Made by a program: the position numbers and the translations under genes
Part shown: piece after piece, positions 27,355 to 35,841 of the stretch
Layout: each line of letters opens with the position of its first letter
How positions within the stretch are numbered: position 1 is the stretch's first letter
DNA from: an uncultured Paludibacter sp.
Lineage (GTDB): Bacteria > Bacteroidota > Bacteroidia > Bacteroidales > Paludibacteraceae
NCBI GenBank assembly: GCA_937897985.1
Contig: CALCBD010000030.1
Span: 1 to 49,587, forward strand
DNA length: 49,587 nucleotides
Reading direction: 5' to 3'
Notes under the pieces: model-generated
What the model saw: the letters and a program-made list of their open reading frames with translations, nothing else
Told to the model about the DNA's origin: nothing
Database searches by the model: none

Positions 27355-28047
27355 GAAAAAATAAAAATTAACAGTCTCGATATCGAGATGATTGCACAAT
27401 ACATTGCCGGTTGTCTGTCCGAAGAAACAAGGGATATCTTTGATGAATTATATAATAAATTTGAAATAGACGAAGAAAACTTCACCAATTTGATTGAAGA
27501 ATTATTTAAGTTGATGACGATTGGTTATTCTTCATTGTCGCAAGAAGTATATATCGGTTTTGGCTTAGATGGTTTATGGTTAGCAAAGAAACCAATAATG
27601 TCCAAATTTATAGGCGTATTGCTTGCATTTATGCTTAACGACGAGCCTTTGAAAAAGGAACAAAACGGATTTATCCGGGTAATAACGAACTCTAAAGGCA
27701 AACCAGAGTACCAACTTGCTATCACGCACCCCGACAGAACTATAAATATCAATTCCATTGATGAAAAATCATATTTCATTTATCAGAAATGGTCCGGATA
27801 TCCGAAAAACACATTGGAAGAACTATTGCAAGCTGAGTTTCTACCTTTCAATAATCAAACAGTAAAAGAATCGGATTTCAAAGCACTCGAAGCCAAATTT
27901 GAAGAGGCAATGTCGAAATATAAAGGTCGTGCCGTAAAGCCCATATACAAGCTATACAAAGAGTCTGATAGCGATAACTATCACATGTATGTGTGCAATT
28001 GTGTTCAGTTCGAATTGATTGAAATAAAAGGCTCAATAAAAAAATAA
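27352..28047 (+). CDS. Hypothetical phage protein
   Basis: A 231-aa soluble protein with no recognised family. The N-terminal third is acidic and helical (DIFDELYNKFEIDEENF); the middle is hydrophobic (FIGVLLAFMLNDEPL) and the rest is mixed. No P-loop, nuclease or zinc motif is visible. It begins after the shared TTAATTTTTAAGCA leader and lies in the early operon between a small acidic protein gene and the ASCH gene. Confidence 0.6.
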   Translation: MEKIKINSLDIEMIAQYIAGCLSEETRDIFDELYNKFEIDEENFTNLIEELFKLMTIGYSSLSQEVYIGFGLDGLWLAKKPIMSKFIGVLLAFMLNDEPLKKEQNGFIRVITNSKGKPEYQLAITHPDRTININSIDEKSYFIYQKWSGYPKNTLEELLQAEFLPFNNQTVKESDFKALEAKFEEAMSKYKGRAVKPIYKLYKESDSDNYHMYVCNCVQFELIEIKGSIKK

Positions 28048-28050
28048 ATT

Positions 28051-28893
28051 ATGTACGGAGTATGTAAAATATGCGGTTGTACTGACAGCAATGCTTGTCA
28101 GCATCCCGATCACGGAGCTTGTTGGTGGATTGATGATGAACATGAACTATGTTCACATTGCTATGTAGAAGAAATTAGAACTGACTCAGCCACTATGCAC
28201 CCAAAGAAAAAAGCTTACAGAGAATTGCCGATTCCTTTCTCCACATCCATGGTCCAATCAATAATGATGAATCGTAAAATAATGACCAGGCGTATAAAAC
28301 ATCTGGCCATTGTAAATGTGGATCCTGACAATTGGTTGCTTCAAGGTATATATACTGACAATGTGTTACAGTTTGAATATATCAATCAGGATAGCATTAA
28401 TGCCGGCAAAATTATAACTATAAAACCTCAATGGAATGTAGGCGATCAGCTGTGGGTTAAAGAAACCTATCAGCATACTAAAATCCTGAATATAAATCCG
28501 GAAGATGAAAATTATGGATTTGTGTATAAAGCCGATGGTCAACCATGGAGCAATTATGACGGCTGGAGATGGATAACCGGCCGTTTTATGCCCAAAGCTG
28601 CAGCACGCATCTGGCTCGAAGTTACTGACGTGCGCTGCGAACGCCTGCAGAACATTTCTACTGAAGATTGCATTGCCGAAGGAATACTTCCACTCAATAT
28701 GAGTGCCGCTCAGCTGGCAGAGCAAGGGCAAAAGTATTTCGACTATTCCAAACCAAAACAGTACTTTATCGACGGGCTGGATCCGTTTTGGAGTTTCAAT
28801 TCGCTTTGGTGCTCCATTAACGGTGGCGATAGTTGGGATGCCAACCCATGGGTATTTGTATATACTTTTAAACGCATCAATCATGAAAATTAA
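28051..28893 (+). CDS. Phage protein with zinc-ribbon-like N-terminus and ASCH domain
   Basis: A 280-aa protein. The first 40 residues form a Cys/His-rich module (CKICGC...CQHPDH..C..C) likely to bind zinc. The remainder is an ASCH-type PUA-like domain common in phages: PIPFSTSMVQSIMMNRKIMTRR, then VGDQLWVKETY, MPKAAARIWLEVTDVRCERLQ and NPWVFVYTFKR. ASCH proteins are predicted to bind RNA or modified nucleobases. It overlaps the next gene by 11 bp. Confidence 0.8.
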   Translation: MYGVCKICGCTDSNACQHPDHGACWWIDDEHELCSHCYVEEIRTDSATMHPKKKAYRELPIPFSTSMVQSIMMNRKIMTRRIKHLAIVNVDPDNWLLQGIYTDNVLQFEYINQDSINAGKIITIKPQWNVGDQLWVKETYQHTKILNINPEDENYGFVYKADGQPWSNYDGWRWITGRFMPKAAARIWLEVTDVRCERLQNISTEDCIAEGILPLNMSAAQLAEQGQKYFDYSKPKQYFIDGLDPFWSFNSLWCSINGGDSWDANPWVFVYTFKRINHEN

Positions 28894-29083
28894 ATTATTA
28901 AATCCTTGTATGGAACTATTGCGAGCAGGAGTTAAACCTGGTGATATTATTGATGCTAATCCCGGCCAGGGATCTGAAAAAACCGGTGCACTTTATTTTG
29001 AAGTAAAGAATGGAACCAGAAATTTTGAATGTGTAGTATGGCCTGAAAATTATGAAATAGTAAAAGAGAGTGATGATGGTTAA
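28883..29083 (+). CDS. Small hypothetical protein
   Basis: A 66-aa protein overlapping the end of the ASCH gene. The start at ATG 28883 is preferred because any longer reading lies inside the ASCH frame. Beta-rich appearance (PGDIIDANPGQG, then ALYFEVKNGTRNFECVVWPE). No family recognised. Confidence 0.55.
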   Translation: MKIKLLNPCMELLRAGVKPGDIIDANPGQGSEKTGALYFEVKNGTRNFECVVWPENYEIVKESDDG

Positions 29084-29117
29084 GAAATCAGACTTTTTAC
29101 AAATAGTTAAACCAGTC

Positions 29118-29125
29118 TATTTTTG
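29118..29125 (+). promoter_or_regulatory. Possible -7 box upstream of the VapE-like gene
   Basis: TATTTTTG matches TAnnTTTG, 45 bp before the ATG at 29170, inside the only sizeable gap (86 bp) of the late early-operon. No clear -33 element. Confidence 0.35.
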
Positions 29126-29169
29126 AACCGATATCTCTATACAATTACCCAATTTGAGCATTACTATTC

Positions 29170-30405
29170 ATGGCTAACACTCGTAAATTACCGGAAACGA
29201 AAGTTTCGGCAAAATCAACAAATCGCGTACAACAGGTAAAAGACTTTCTCGAACAATTTTATGAAGTCAAAATTAATGTTTTCGACCCCAATAAATCATT
29301 TATCGTTTGCAAAAATGAAAAACGTTATTCCAGGGCAATCAAGTTCGAAGACATATCACTTCACATGGAAGAAGAAGGTTTACGCGGCTGCGATGGTGTA
29401 TTGAAAAAAATTCTTGCGTCCCCCAATCAAATTACTGTTTTTAACCCTATCATTGATTTTGTCAACTCTCTCGAGGGAGCATGGAAAGGTGAAAGTCAAA
29501 TTGAAAAGTTCTGCAGTTACATTCAGGTACGCGAATTCCCTGGCTATGAAAAAAACTATTTCAAAAACCGCTTTAAAAAATACCTTCGCAAGTGGGGAGC
29601 AGCTGCCATCGCTCAGGTTCTTGGCGAACATCCTAACGATGTTACACTTTTTTTTGTGAATGCACAGGAAGGAATGGGTAAAACTTCAATGGCTAAATTT
29701 CTGATACCTCCGGTACTCGAGAGCTATTATAAAAAATCGGACAAAGATCCGCGATATTTCGATTTTACCCGCGATCTCACAAGTAATCTTATTATTAATT
29801 TCGATGATAATGTATGGCTTACACGCAATAATGCAGAATCGTACAAGTCCGGATTAAGCGAAATGAGTTTCAAATCAAATCGATATTTTGAAGAACGTAT
29901 TCCACGCATGGCCAGTTGCCTTGGCACAAGCAACAAATCTCCCGAAATGGGAGGATTCCTTTTACCCGAACTCGGTACCCGTCGTTTTGCAATTATTGAA
30001 ACCGAGCATATTGATTACGAGTATTCAAATGTTGTTGATGTATTCCAGTTATGGGCCGAGTTTTATGTGCTTTACAAAACTGCAGATTTTAATTATAAAT
30101 GGGACGAAGAATTTTCGCACTTTGAAGAATTTAATCGCCGGTACATGTGCGAAACCAATGCCAGGAAACTTGTAAACGAATATTACCGCGTTCCAACCCC
30201 CGAAGACAAAGATGATGCAATTGTATTCAAACAAGCAATAGAAATCCTTCAGGACCTGCGTAATGCACGAAAACTGACATCAAGTCATACCAATGTGTCT
30301 GAAGTAACCATCGGTTTTGCCCTGAAAACCCTGGGTTACGAACGCTCAGCTGAGCGCACGGCTCATGGCCCGAGATATGGATATAAAGTTGTACAACTAT
30401 ACTAA
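29170..30405 (+). CDS. VapE-like (virulence-associated E) superfamily 3 helicase
   Basis: A 411-aa P-loop ATPase of the VapE family. Walker A is in AQEGMGKT (165-172), Walker B in LIINFDDN (207-214), and the family pattern around KSNRYFEERIPRMASCLGTSN follows. VapE proteins are replicative helicases found in phages, plasmids and especially phage satellites such as PICIs, usually with a primase part. Here the N-terminal 110 residues are short for a primase. Together with the DnaC-like loader it gives the element its own replication functions. Confidence 0.83.
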   Translation: MANTRKLPETKVSAKSTNRVQQVKDFLEQFYEVKINVFDPNKSFIVCKNEKRYSRAIKFEDISLHMEEEGLRGCDGVLKKILASPNQITVFNPIIDFVNSLEGAWKGESQIEKFCSYIQVREFPGYEKNYFKNRFKKYLRKWGAAAIAQVLGEHPNDVTLFFVNAQEGMGKTSMAKFLIPPVLESYYKKSDKDPRYFDFTRDLTSNLIINFDDNVWLTRNNAESYKSGLSEMSFKSNRYFEERIPRMASCLGTSNKSPEMGGFLLPELGTRRFAIIETEHIDYEYSNVVDVFQLWAEFYVLYKTADFNYKWDEEFSHFEEFNRRYMCETNARKLVNEYYRVPTPEDKDDAIVFKQAIEILQDLRNARKLTSSHTNVSEVTIGFALKTLGYERSAERTAHGPRYGYKVVQLY

Positions 30406-30406
30406 T

Positions 30407-30628
30407 ATGGACATTAAAGTAAAAGTCGGAAAGCGCATAGAAGAACTCAAGCAAAAAGCCGGACTAACTAATCGGTTTTTAGGTTGGGATGCTGATTTGG
30501 ATCCAAGCTATATAATTTCAGTTATCAAAGGCGAAAAAGCCATATCGGCTATTGCACTGGAAAAAATATGCATTGCTTTAAAAATTTCAATGAAAGAATT
30601 TTTTAATCATCCTGATTTTGATGAATAA
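30407..30628 (+). CDS. XRE-family HTH protein
   Basis: A 73-aa single-domain helix-turn-helix protein (VGKRIEELKQKAGLTNRFLG, then ALEKICIALKISMKEFF). The start at ATG 30407 follows the VapE stop by one base; an in-frame start 42 bp upstream lies within that gene. It probably regulates the late genes that follow. The recognition helix (LDPSYIISVIKGEKAI) is intact. Confidence 0.8.
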   Translation: MDIKVKVGKRIEELKQKAGLTNRFLGWDADLDPSYIISVIKGEKAISAIALEKICIALKISMKEFFNHPDFDE

Positions 30629-30700
30629 AAAAATAAAACACAACATAGTTATTACCAGTTTTTAAATATTTCAAATAGCAACTAAAATACTTCAAAAATA

Positions 30701-30949
30701 ATGAAACTAACAATCGAATCAACTACTAAAATCGTAATGATTAAACCTAATCCGTTAGCGGATGGAGTTCCGGCGCGTATATGGGAAGGCACAAGCGAAT
30801 CGGGCATAAAAGTACATTGCTATATTACCCGCGTTGCCATACCAATTGAAGAACAGGAGAATGCCGGACAGTTTATGGCCGAGCTCAAAGAATGTAAAGC
30901 CCCTTCTATTGAAGTGGAAGCAATTCCTTTTAAATTAATTCTCGACTGA
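30701..30949 (+). CDS. Small hypothetical phage protein
   Basis: An 82-aa beta-rich protein with no named family. The pattern PARIWEGTSESGIKVHCYITRVAI is similar to short proteins seen in Bacteroidota prophages just before structural genes, but no function is known. It stands between the HTH gene and another hypothetical gene, with gaps of 72 and 38 bp. Confidence 0.6.
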   Translation: MKLTIESTTKIVMIKPNPLADGVPARIWEGTSESGIKVHCYITRVAIPIEEQENAGQFMAELKECKAPSIEVEAIPFKLILD

Positions 30950-30987
30950 ATTTTTTACTAACCCACTTAAAATCAATATTTGCACCT

Positions 30988-31443
30988 ATGAGCGACTACG
31001 TTATATATATGAAAGCTCCCGAATACCTGGCACAATGGATTAAACATACATTTGGAAGTCCAAGTATTTTAGTTAAAGACAGTCCCGAATCACGCATTCT
31101 CAACGAATGTCTGGTTAAACTGCCTAAAGACTGTCAGCCCGATACAGGAACTAATGCAAATGTAGCCGTCGTAATACCATTTTTTAAGGGTAAAGATCCA
31201 CGTGTTTACAACTACCTGCATGCAACAGGAAAAAATGCAGTTATCGAAAGTTTCCGCAATTTATTGATGAAAAACATGATGGAAGAAATCGGATCTATTG
31301 ATAATGGAAATGTCAAAATTACCACACTTATATATGCCTGGATGGAAAAACACGGGATTGATCAGGAGCATTGGTATGCAGTAGCCCAAATATACTATCG
31401 AATCCGAAAAAGGTACTTTGAAGAAAAAGGAATAAAAATTTAG
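30988..31443 (+). CDS. Hypothetical phage protein
   Basis: A 151-aa soluble protein with a positively charged C-terminus (YYRIRKRYFEEKGIKI). The middle region (NVAVVIPFFKGKDPRVYNYL) is distinctive but belongs to no family I recognise. Its position right before the structural genes and its helical basic end could fit a DNA-binding or regulatory role. Confidence 0.6.
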   Translation: MSDYVIYMKAPEYLAQWIKHTFGSPSILVKDSPESRILNECLVKLPKDCQPDTGTNANVAVVIPFFKGKDPRVYNYLHATGKNAVIESFRNLLMKNMMEEIGSIDNGNVKITTLIYAWMEKHGIDQEHWYAVAQIYYRIRKRYFEEKGIKI

Positions 31444-31523
31444 CTTTTTTCTTTCGACTTCAAAGCACTTTCTGTTAAATTCCTAAAAAACAAAAATTAA
31501 CAAAAAAACAAAACTAATTCTGT

Positions 31524-31970
31524 ATGTCAACTCAAACACTCCCAAGTATAAAAAAAGTGGAATTTATTCCTTCAGCAGAAATGGAATTATATCCCCGAAA
31601 AATTATAATACCAGGCGACACGACAGCTGCAATTGGTAAATTCACAAAACTTAATATGACCGAACCGGCTGAAGCCGAAACGACTTCAGCTAATACTGAG
31701 AACGGATTAGTATATACAACTAAGGTGAAAGGAAGTATATTCGATCAGGATAATCAAAGCTTACAAAACAAATTGCAAATTTTATATCACAACTATATGC
31801 TGACCGATATATACAATCAAAAATACCTTATTGGACTAAAAGAAAAACCTTTTCCGGAAATCTTATTTAACCCTGTCAATCCGGCATTACCGTCGAGCCG
31901 TAGGGTTGTAAATTTTGAAATTACATGGATTTCAACCCTTCCACCCATCAAAGTTATTGATTTAGCTTAA
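31524..31970 (+). CDS. Probable phage structural protein
   Basis: A 148-aa beta-rich protein (VKGSIFDQDNQSLQNKLQIL, then VNFEITWISTLPP). The composition resembles small virion proteins and it opens the morphogenesis block, directly upstream of the protease/scaffold gene. No family recognised. A strong hairpin terminator follows 35 bp past the stop, so this gene may end a transcript. Confidence 0.5.
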   Translation: MSTQTLPSIKKVEFIPSAEMELYPRKIIIPGDTTAAIGKFTKLNMTEPAEAETTSANTENGLVYTTKVKGSIFDQDNQSLQNKLQILYHNYMLTDIYNQKYLIGLKEKPFPEILFNPVNPALPSSRRVVNFEITWISTLPPIKVIDLA

Positions 31971-32004
31971 TTTATAGTCTTTTTTTAGCTTCTCGAACTG
32001 TATT

Positions 32005-32041
32005 AAAGTTGCATTGTGAAACCCACATTGCAACTTTTTTT
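32005..32041 (+). terminator. Hairpin terminator or attenuator abutting the protease start
   Basis: AAAGTTGCATTGTG / CACATTGCAACTTT, 14-bp stem with one mismatch and a 5-nt loop, followed by a run of seven to ten T that runs directly into the ATG at 32042. It separates the upstream gene from the capsid genes. Confidence 0.8.
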
Positions 32042-33406
32042 ATGATGAATAAACATAACATAGCCGGTGGAATTTGGCTTATTGACTCTGAGTATGCTCA
32101 GGGTTATTTGCCATTGGTAGCCAATTATCTGAAAGGAAATACACGTAATCTGGTTAAAACACCTGTTAATCCGGAAGAACTTACAGATCGAAATTCGGTA
32201 CAACTGCTTATTCCCACTGCCGGTGTTTACGAAATTTCTGAATACGCCGAACGTCGCCGGCCGGAAACTGCCCCGCAAAATTCTATTGCTGTTATCGACA
32301 TTGCCGATGTAATAACAAAATACGATCAGGACTGCGGACCAGCCGGAATGGTAACCAAGGCTGCCATTCTCAAACGCTGTTACGCTACAAATAATATTGA
32401 TGCTATTGTCCTGAGGATTGACTCCGGAGGAGGCGAAGGCTACGCCATGTTTCACATGATGGAAGCCATTGCCGAACGCAATAAACCTGTTTATGCTTTT
32501 GTGAGCGATTTTACTTGCTCTGCAGCATACGGCATTGCCTCTGCATGTGACGCAATTTATGTCAATATGGATCTGGCAAAAGTAGGCTCTATTGGAGCTT
32601 ATACTACTTTACTCGATTATAAAAATTTCTTCGAACGCCAGGGCGTGAAAATTCATGAAATTTACGCTGCTCAATCCCGGGACAAAAACATCGAATTTAA
32701 AGAAGCTGTAAAAGGAAATTATGAACCTTTACGCGCAATGCTCAATGTGTTCACCCAAAAGTTTATCGACAATGTGGCCGCTAACCGCAAAGGAAAATTA
32801 CCTGAAGATACCAAAACATGGAATACAGGTAAAACCATGTATGCCAAAGATGCAATTAGCATCGGGATAGTTGATAAAATTGCCACATGGGCCGGAATGA
32901 TAGCTGATATCGAATCAAATATTACTAACAATAATTCACAACAAATGAAAACTCAACCTATCAATCTCAATGCGTTGCTCAATGTCCCTTCGCTTGAGTC
33001 AACAACTGATGGCGTTTATCTGAATGAAGTTCAGATTGCAGCCATCGATACCGAATTGGCTAATCGCGAAACGGCGGTTGCTAACGCCAATAAAGAAAGA
33101 GATGCTGCCGTTGCTGCTCAGCAGAAAGCTGAACAGGAACTGGCAGCAGCTGTAACCGCTCAGCAAACTGCAGAACAAAGTTTGGTTGCTGCACAAGAAA
33201 AGGCTACAACCGATCTTGCTGCCAAAGATGAAAGAATAACTGAACTTAGCGCACAGGTTACAACTTTGCTGGGATCTTCCGGAAATGAAAGCCGCCGTAT
33301 TGTAACACAATCCGATGGAAACAGTAGTGGAACCCAAAGCAATATGCAGGAGTTCTTTGAATCAATTGAAAATGCCCGTGGACTTTTCAATTCACTCCCT
33401 GAATAA
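32042..33406 (+). CDS. S49-family capsid protease fused to scaffold
   Basis: About 454 aa. Residues near 75-290 are an S49/SppA-like serine protease: the nucleophile Ser in DFTCSAAYGIASACD and the following DLAKVGSIGAY strand match phage capsid maturation proteases, and the Lys region aligns with AAQSRDKNIE. From about residue 300 an Ala/Gln/Glu-rich coiled coil (AAVAAQQKAEQELAAA and similar) forms a scaffold-like domain. Such fusions assemble and mature HK97-type capsids. I reject a TTG start at 32009 because it lies in the terminator stem; ATG 32042 or 32045 is correct. Confidence 0.85.
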   Translation: MMNKHNIAGGIWLIDSEYAQGYLPLVANYLKGNTRNLVKTPVNPEELTDRNSVQLLIPTAGVYEISEYAERRRPETAPQNSIAVIDIADVITKYDQDCGPAGMVTKAAILKRCYATNNIDAIVLRIDSGGGEGYAMFHMMEAIAERNKPVYAFVSDFTCSAAYGIASACDAIYVNMDLAKVGSIGAYTTLLDYKNFFERQGVKIHEIYAAQSRDKNIEFKEAVKGNYEPLRAMLNVFTQKFIDNVAANRKGKLPEDTKTWNTGKTMYAKDAISIGIVDKIATWAGMIADIESNITNNNSQQMKTQPINLNALLNVPSLESTTDGVYLNEVQIAAIDTELANRETAVANANKERDAAVAAQQKAEQELAAAVTAQQTAEQSLVAAQEKATTDLAAKDERITELSAQVTTLLGSSGNESRRIVTQSDGNSSGTQSNMQEFFESIENARGLFNSLPE

Positions 33407-33435
33407 TTTTTAATTTTTTAAATAAATAGTTTATT

Positions 33436-34401
33436 ATGAGTACTGAAGTAAATTTTGGCTCTACCGAGCTGTCGAATTCCGCCAAAAAGTTTCGAAAAGA
33501 CCTGCTGAAAATGCCGGTTATTGCCCTCGAAAAATCTATTGTTCACATGACAGTCCGCACGGGCATTCGCGGAGAAGAAACAGTTGGTGAACTTGATGGT
33601 GACATGCAAATCGGTCCTTACAGCGAAAGCCGTAAAGACACAAACAGCATGGGTATTAATCCGCGAACCTTAACAACGTTCAAAGGTTCTGTTATGAAGG
33701 AATTTTCTCCAAACTCAGTGGCTAACTCCATTTACGGATCGGCTATTTTGAGCGGCGAAGGTTTGAAAAATACCGATATCACTTTGCAGGTAGTTGCTTA
33801 TTTGGCAAAAAGAGTATCGAAAGCGCTTAACAAAGCTCTTTGGACTGCTGTACGTAATTCTGCAGGTTCAACCACTGCCGATTTGTTCAATGGTTTTGAT
33901 ACCATCACTGATACTGAAATTGCAGCAAATAAAATTACAACTGCCCTGGGCAACTTGTACAATTTTTCAGCTGCAATTGAAAATACAAATGCCGTTGATG
34001 AATTGAAGGCTTTCTATCGGGCTGCATCTGATGAATTACAAGAAGAAGCAACAAAAATGTTTATTCCGGTAAGCATTTACAACGCCTATTGCGACGACTA
34101 TCAGGCTTCAAACGGATCTTTGCCTTACAATAAGGAATTCAAAAAAACTTATTTGGAAGGTTCGGACAATAACTGCGAATTGGTGCCCCTTGCCAACAAA
34201 AAGGACTCAAAGTATATTCACCTGACTACTCAGGGTAATATGCTTGTAGGCGTTGACCAAATGAGCCAGGAAGAACAAATACTGGTCGAAAAACACCATC
34301 CGTTGGTTTTAACCTTCGTAATGGTAATGTACTTTGGTACTCAGTTCGAAAGTATTTCGAAAGAACGTATGTTGGTAGGTAAATTTTATACCGGATCCTA
34401 A
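33436..34401 (+). CDS. Major capsid protein, HK97-fold-like
   Basis: A 321-aa protein directly after the protease/scaffold gene, the standard place for the capsid gene. The end (SKYIHLTTQGNMLVGVDQMS, then LVLTFVMVMYFGTQFES) has the pattern of HK97-fold capsid proteins, where a D near the C-terminus is followed by strands of the axial domain. The central part (FIPVSIYNAYCDDYQ) is typical as well. The length fits. A 14-bp hairpin follows the stop codon. Confidence 0.78.
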   Translation: MSTEVNFGSTELSNSAKKFRKDLLKMPVIALEKSIVHMTVRTGIRGEETVGELDGDMQIGPYSESRKDTNSMGINPRTLTTFKGSVMKEFSPNSVANSIYGSAILSGEGLKNTDITLQVVAYLAKRVSKALNKALWTAVRNSAGSTTADLFNGFDTITDTEIAANKITTALGNLYNFSAAIENTNAVDELKAFYRAASDELQEEATKMFIPVSIYNAYCDDYQASNGSLPYNKEFKKTYLEGSDNNCELVPLANKKDSKYIHLTTQGNMLVGVDQMSQEEQILVEKHHPLVLTFVMVMYFGTQFESISKERMLVGKFYTGS

Positions 34402-34421
34402 GTTATTTAATCAATAAAGAT

Positions 34422-34454
34422 AATTCGTGTGGTTTAACCAAAACCACACGAATT
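34422..34454 (+). other. Strong hairpin after the capsid gene
   Basis: Perfect 14-bp inverted repeat (34422-34435 and 34441-34454) with a 5-nt loop, 20 bp past the capsid stop. There is no U-run after it, so it is more likely an RNA stability or processing element than a terminator. Confidence 0.6.
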
Positions 34455-34466
34455 GTACTAATTATT

Positions 34467-35282
34467 ATGGAAGCAGAAAATTTAAATTATAAATCGCTGA
34501 AATGGCCTTCTGGCAAAACTCAGCTTCCGGGGATTAAACCAAAGGTTTTTTATATCCCTAAACGTGCAATAGTTGTTTTCCCGTCTTTAGCTAAAACATT
34601 TAATTTAGCGATGGGAGAATTGGTTACATACACCGATTCGTTTCAATTAGCTGCCGGTGAATACTGGAGAGAATTATCAACATTGGCTGATAAATCACCG
34701 CTCGATGGTAAAGGACAAGGAACAAAACCTTCAAAAACTTTTTTGAATCAGTTGGTAATATCACATGAAGGTGTTGAAGAAGATGCTTCAGCATTCGCAA
34801 TGGAAGCCAATAACGACGATTTTGTATACCTGGTACCAACCAAAAACGGCAAATATCGTGTTATTGGAAATGAAATGTTTCAAACAGATACTGCGATCGA
34901 GCAAAAGATTGGTGCAGCTCCAACTGACGAAATGGGTACTATGTTGACAATTACCTGCACTGATGTTGCTCCTGGTCTATACTATGCAGGGGAAATTGTA
35001 ACTGAGGATGGTATCATCAACGAAGTTGAAGGTAAAGTTGCAACTCCGGCTATTGCTCCTGCAGGAGGAACAATTGATGCAGGAACTGATACTGTTGCAG
35101 TAACTTCAGCTACAGCTGCATCTACGATTAAGTATAAACTTGATGGTGGAGCATGGACAACTTATACAGGTGCAATTTCTACTGCAGGTTGGGCAGCCGG
35201 TAATCACACATTATGGGTACAGGCAACAAAAGCAGGTATGTTCCCGAGCTTGTACAGCTTAGCTACGTTCTTTGTTGAATAG
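34467..35282 (+). CDS. Phage structural protein with Ig-like C-terminal domain
   Basis: A 271-aa protein. The main domain (about 1-185) contains NDDFVYLVPTKNGKYRVIGNE and is probably a virion component such as a tail-tube-like or capsid decoration protein. The last 80 residues (VATPAIAPAGGTIDAGTDTV, then YKLDGGAWTTYTG and ATKAGM.PS) match the chitobiase/Fn3-associated Ig-like domain seen in many phage surface proteins. If the first domain is tail tube, a tail gene is present after all; I cannot decide from sequence. Confidence 0.6.
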   Translation: MEAENLNYKSLKWPSGKTQLPGIKPKVFYIPKRAIVVFPSLAKTFNLAMGELVTYTDSFQLAAGEYWRELSTLADKSPLDGKGQGTKPSKTFLNQLVISHEGVEEDASAFAMEANNDDFVYLVPTKNGKYRVIGNEMFQTDTAIEQKIGAAPTDEMGTMLTITCTDVAPGLYYAGEIVTEDGIINEVEGKVATPAIAPAGGTIDAGTDTVAVTSATAASTIKYKLDGGAWTTYTGAISTAGWAAGNHTLWVQATKAGMFPSLYSLATFFVE

Positions 35283-35342
35283 GCTGTAATTCAATTGATT
35301 ATTTTTTCTAAAAATATGTGTTTAACTTTTAATTTCAAAAAA

Positions 35343-35711
35343 ATGAAAAAACTTTTAGTTTTAGCTTTTTTAGGGCTGCTGTTTGCAGTAACACAGGCAG
35401 CCAACAGGGACTATTTTCCTGATGTAGGTTACGATCTTATTATTACTCAGGATCAACCTGATGTAACAATGCCGGTAATGGTAGTTGATCAACAGTATGT
35501 GTGTTTTACACAACTTAGCTCAACCGGGGTGATTGATAAATCCTCTATGAACATTTACTTTATTACCAATCGGAAAACTAAAGATGTACCTATAACCGCT
35601 TATCACAATCCCGATTACGGGCGAAATAGTAAATATAATTTTAATGCGTTAATTACAATAGGAACTCCGAAGTGTACAAATAGATTGATCACTACCAGGC
35701 ATGTAATATAA
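35343..35711 (+). CDS. Small secreted protein within the structural block (possible moron)
   Basis: A 122-aa protein with a clear signal peptide (MKKLLVLAFLGLLFAVTQA, cleavage near residue 19). The mature part is small and beta-rich, with no family recognised. ATG 35343 is chosen because the signal peptide begins there. It is insulated by a 60-bp gap upstream and a strong terminator downstream, a layout typical of accessory prophage genes that act on the host, for example in exclusion of other phages. Confidence 0.65.
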   Translation: MKKLLVLAFLGLLFAVTQAANRDYFPDVGYDLIITQDQPDVTMPVMVVDQQYVCFTQLSSTGVIDKSSMNIYFITNRKTKDVPITAYHNPDYGRNSKYNFNALITIGTPKCTNRLITTRHVI

Positions 35712-35730
35712 TTCATTATACAAATTTTTC

Positions 35731-35760
35731 AACACCCGGACTTATTCAAGTCTGGGTGTT
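35731..35760 (+). terminator. Terminator after the small secreted protein gene
   Basis: AACACCCGGACTT / AAGTCTGGGTGTT, 13-bp stem with one G-U pair, 4-nt loop, then TTGTTTTTGT. A textbook Rho-independent terminator 20 bp past the stop. Confidence 0.9.
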
Positions 35761-35841
35761 TTGTTTTTGTCTTTTTTGCGTAATTACAAATGCTATATGT
35801 TTGAATTGCTTATTTATAAAACCAATTTAAATTTATTTAAA

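Noticed and set aside
32009..32041. TTG start for the capsid protease
   Set aside because: It lies in the stem of a terminator hairpin; two ATG codons follow directly at 32042 and 32045.
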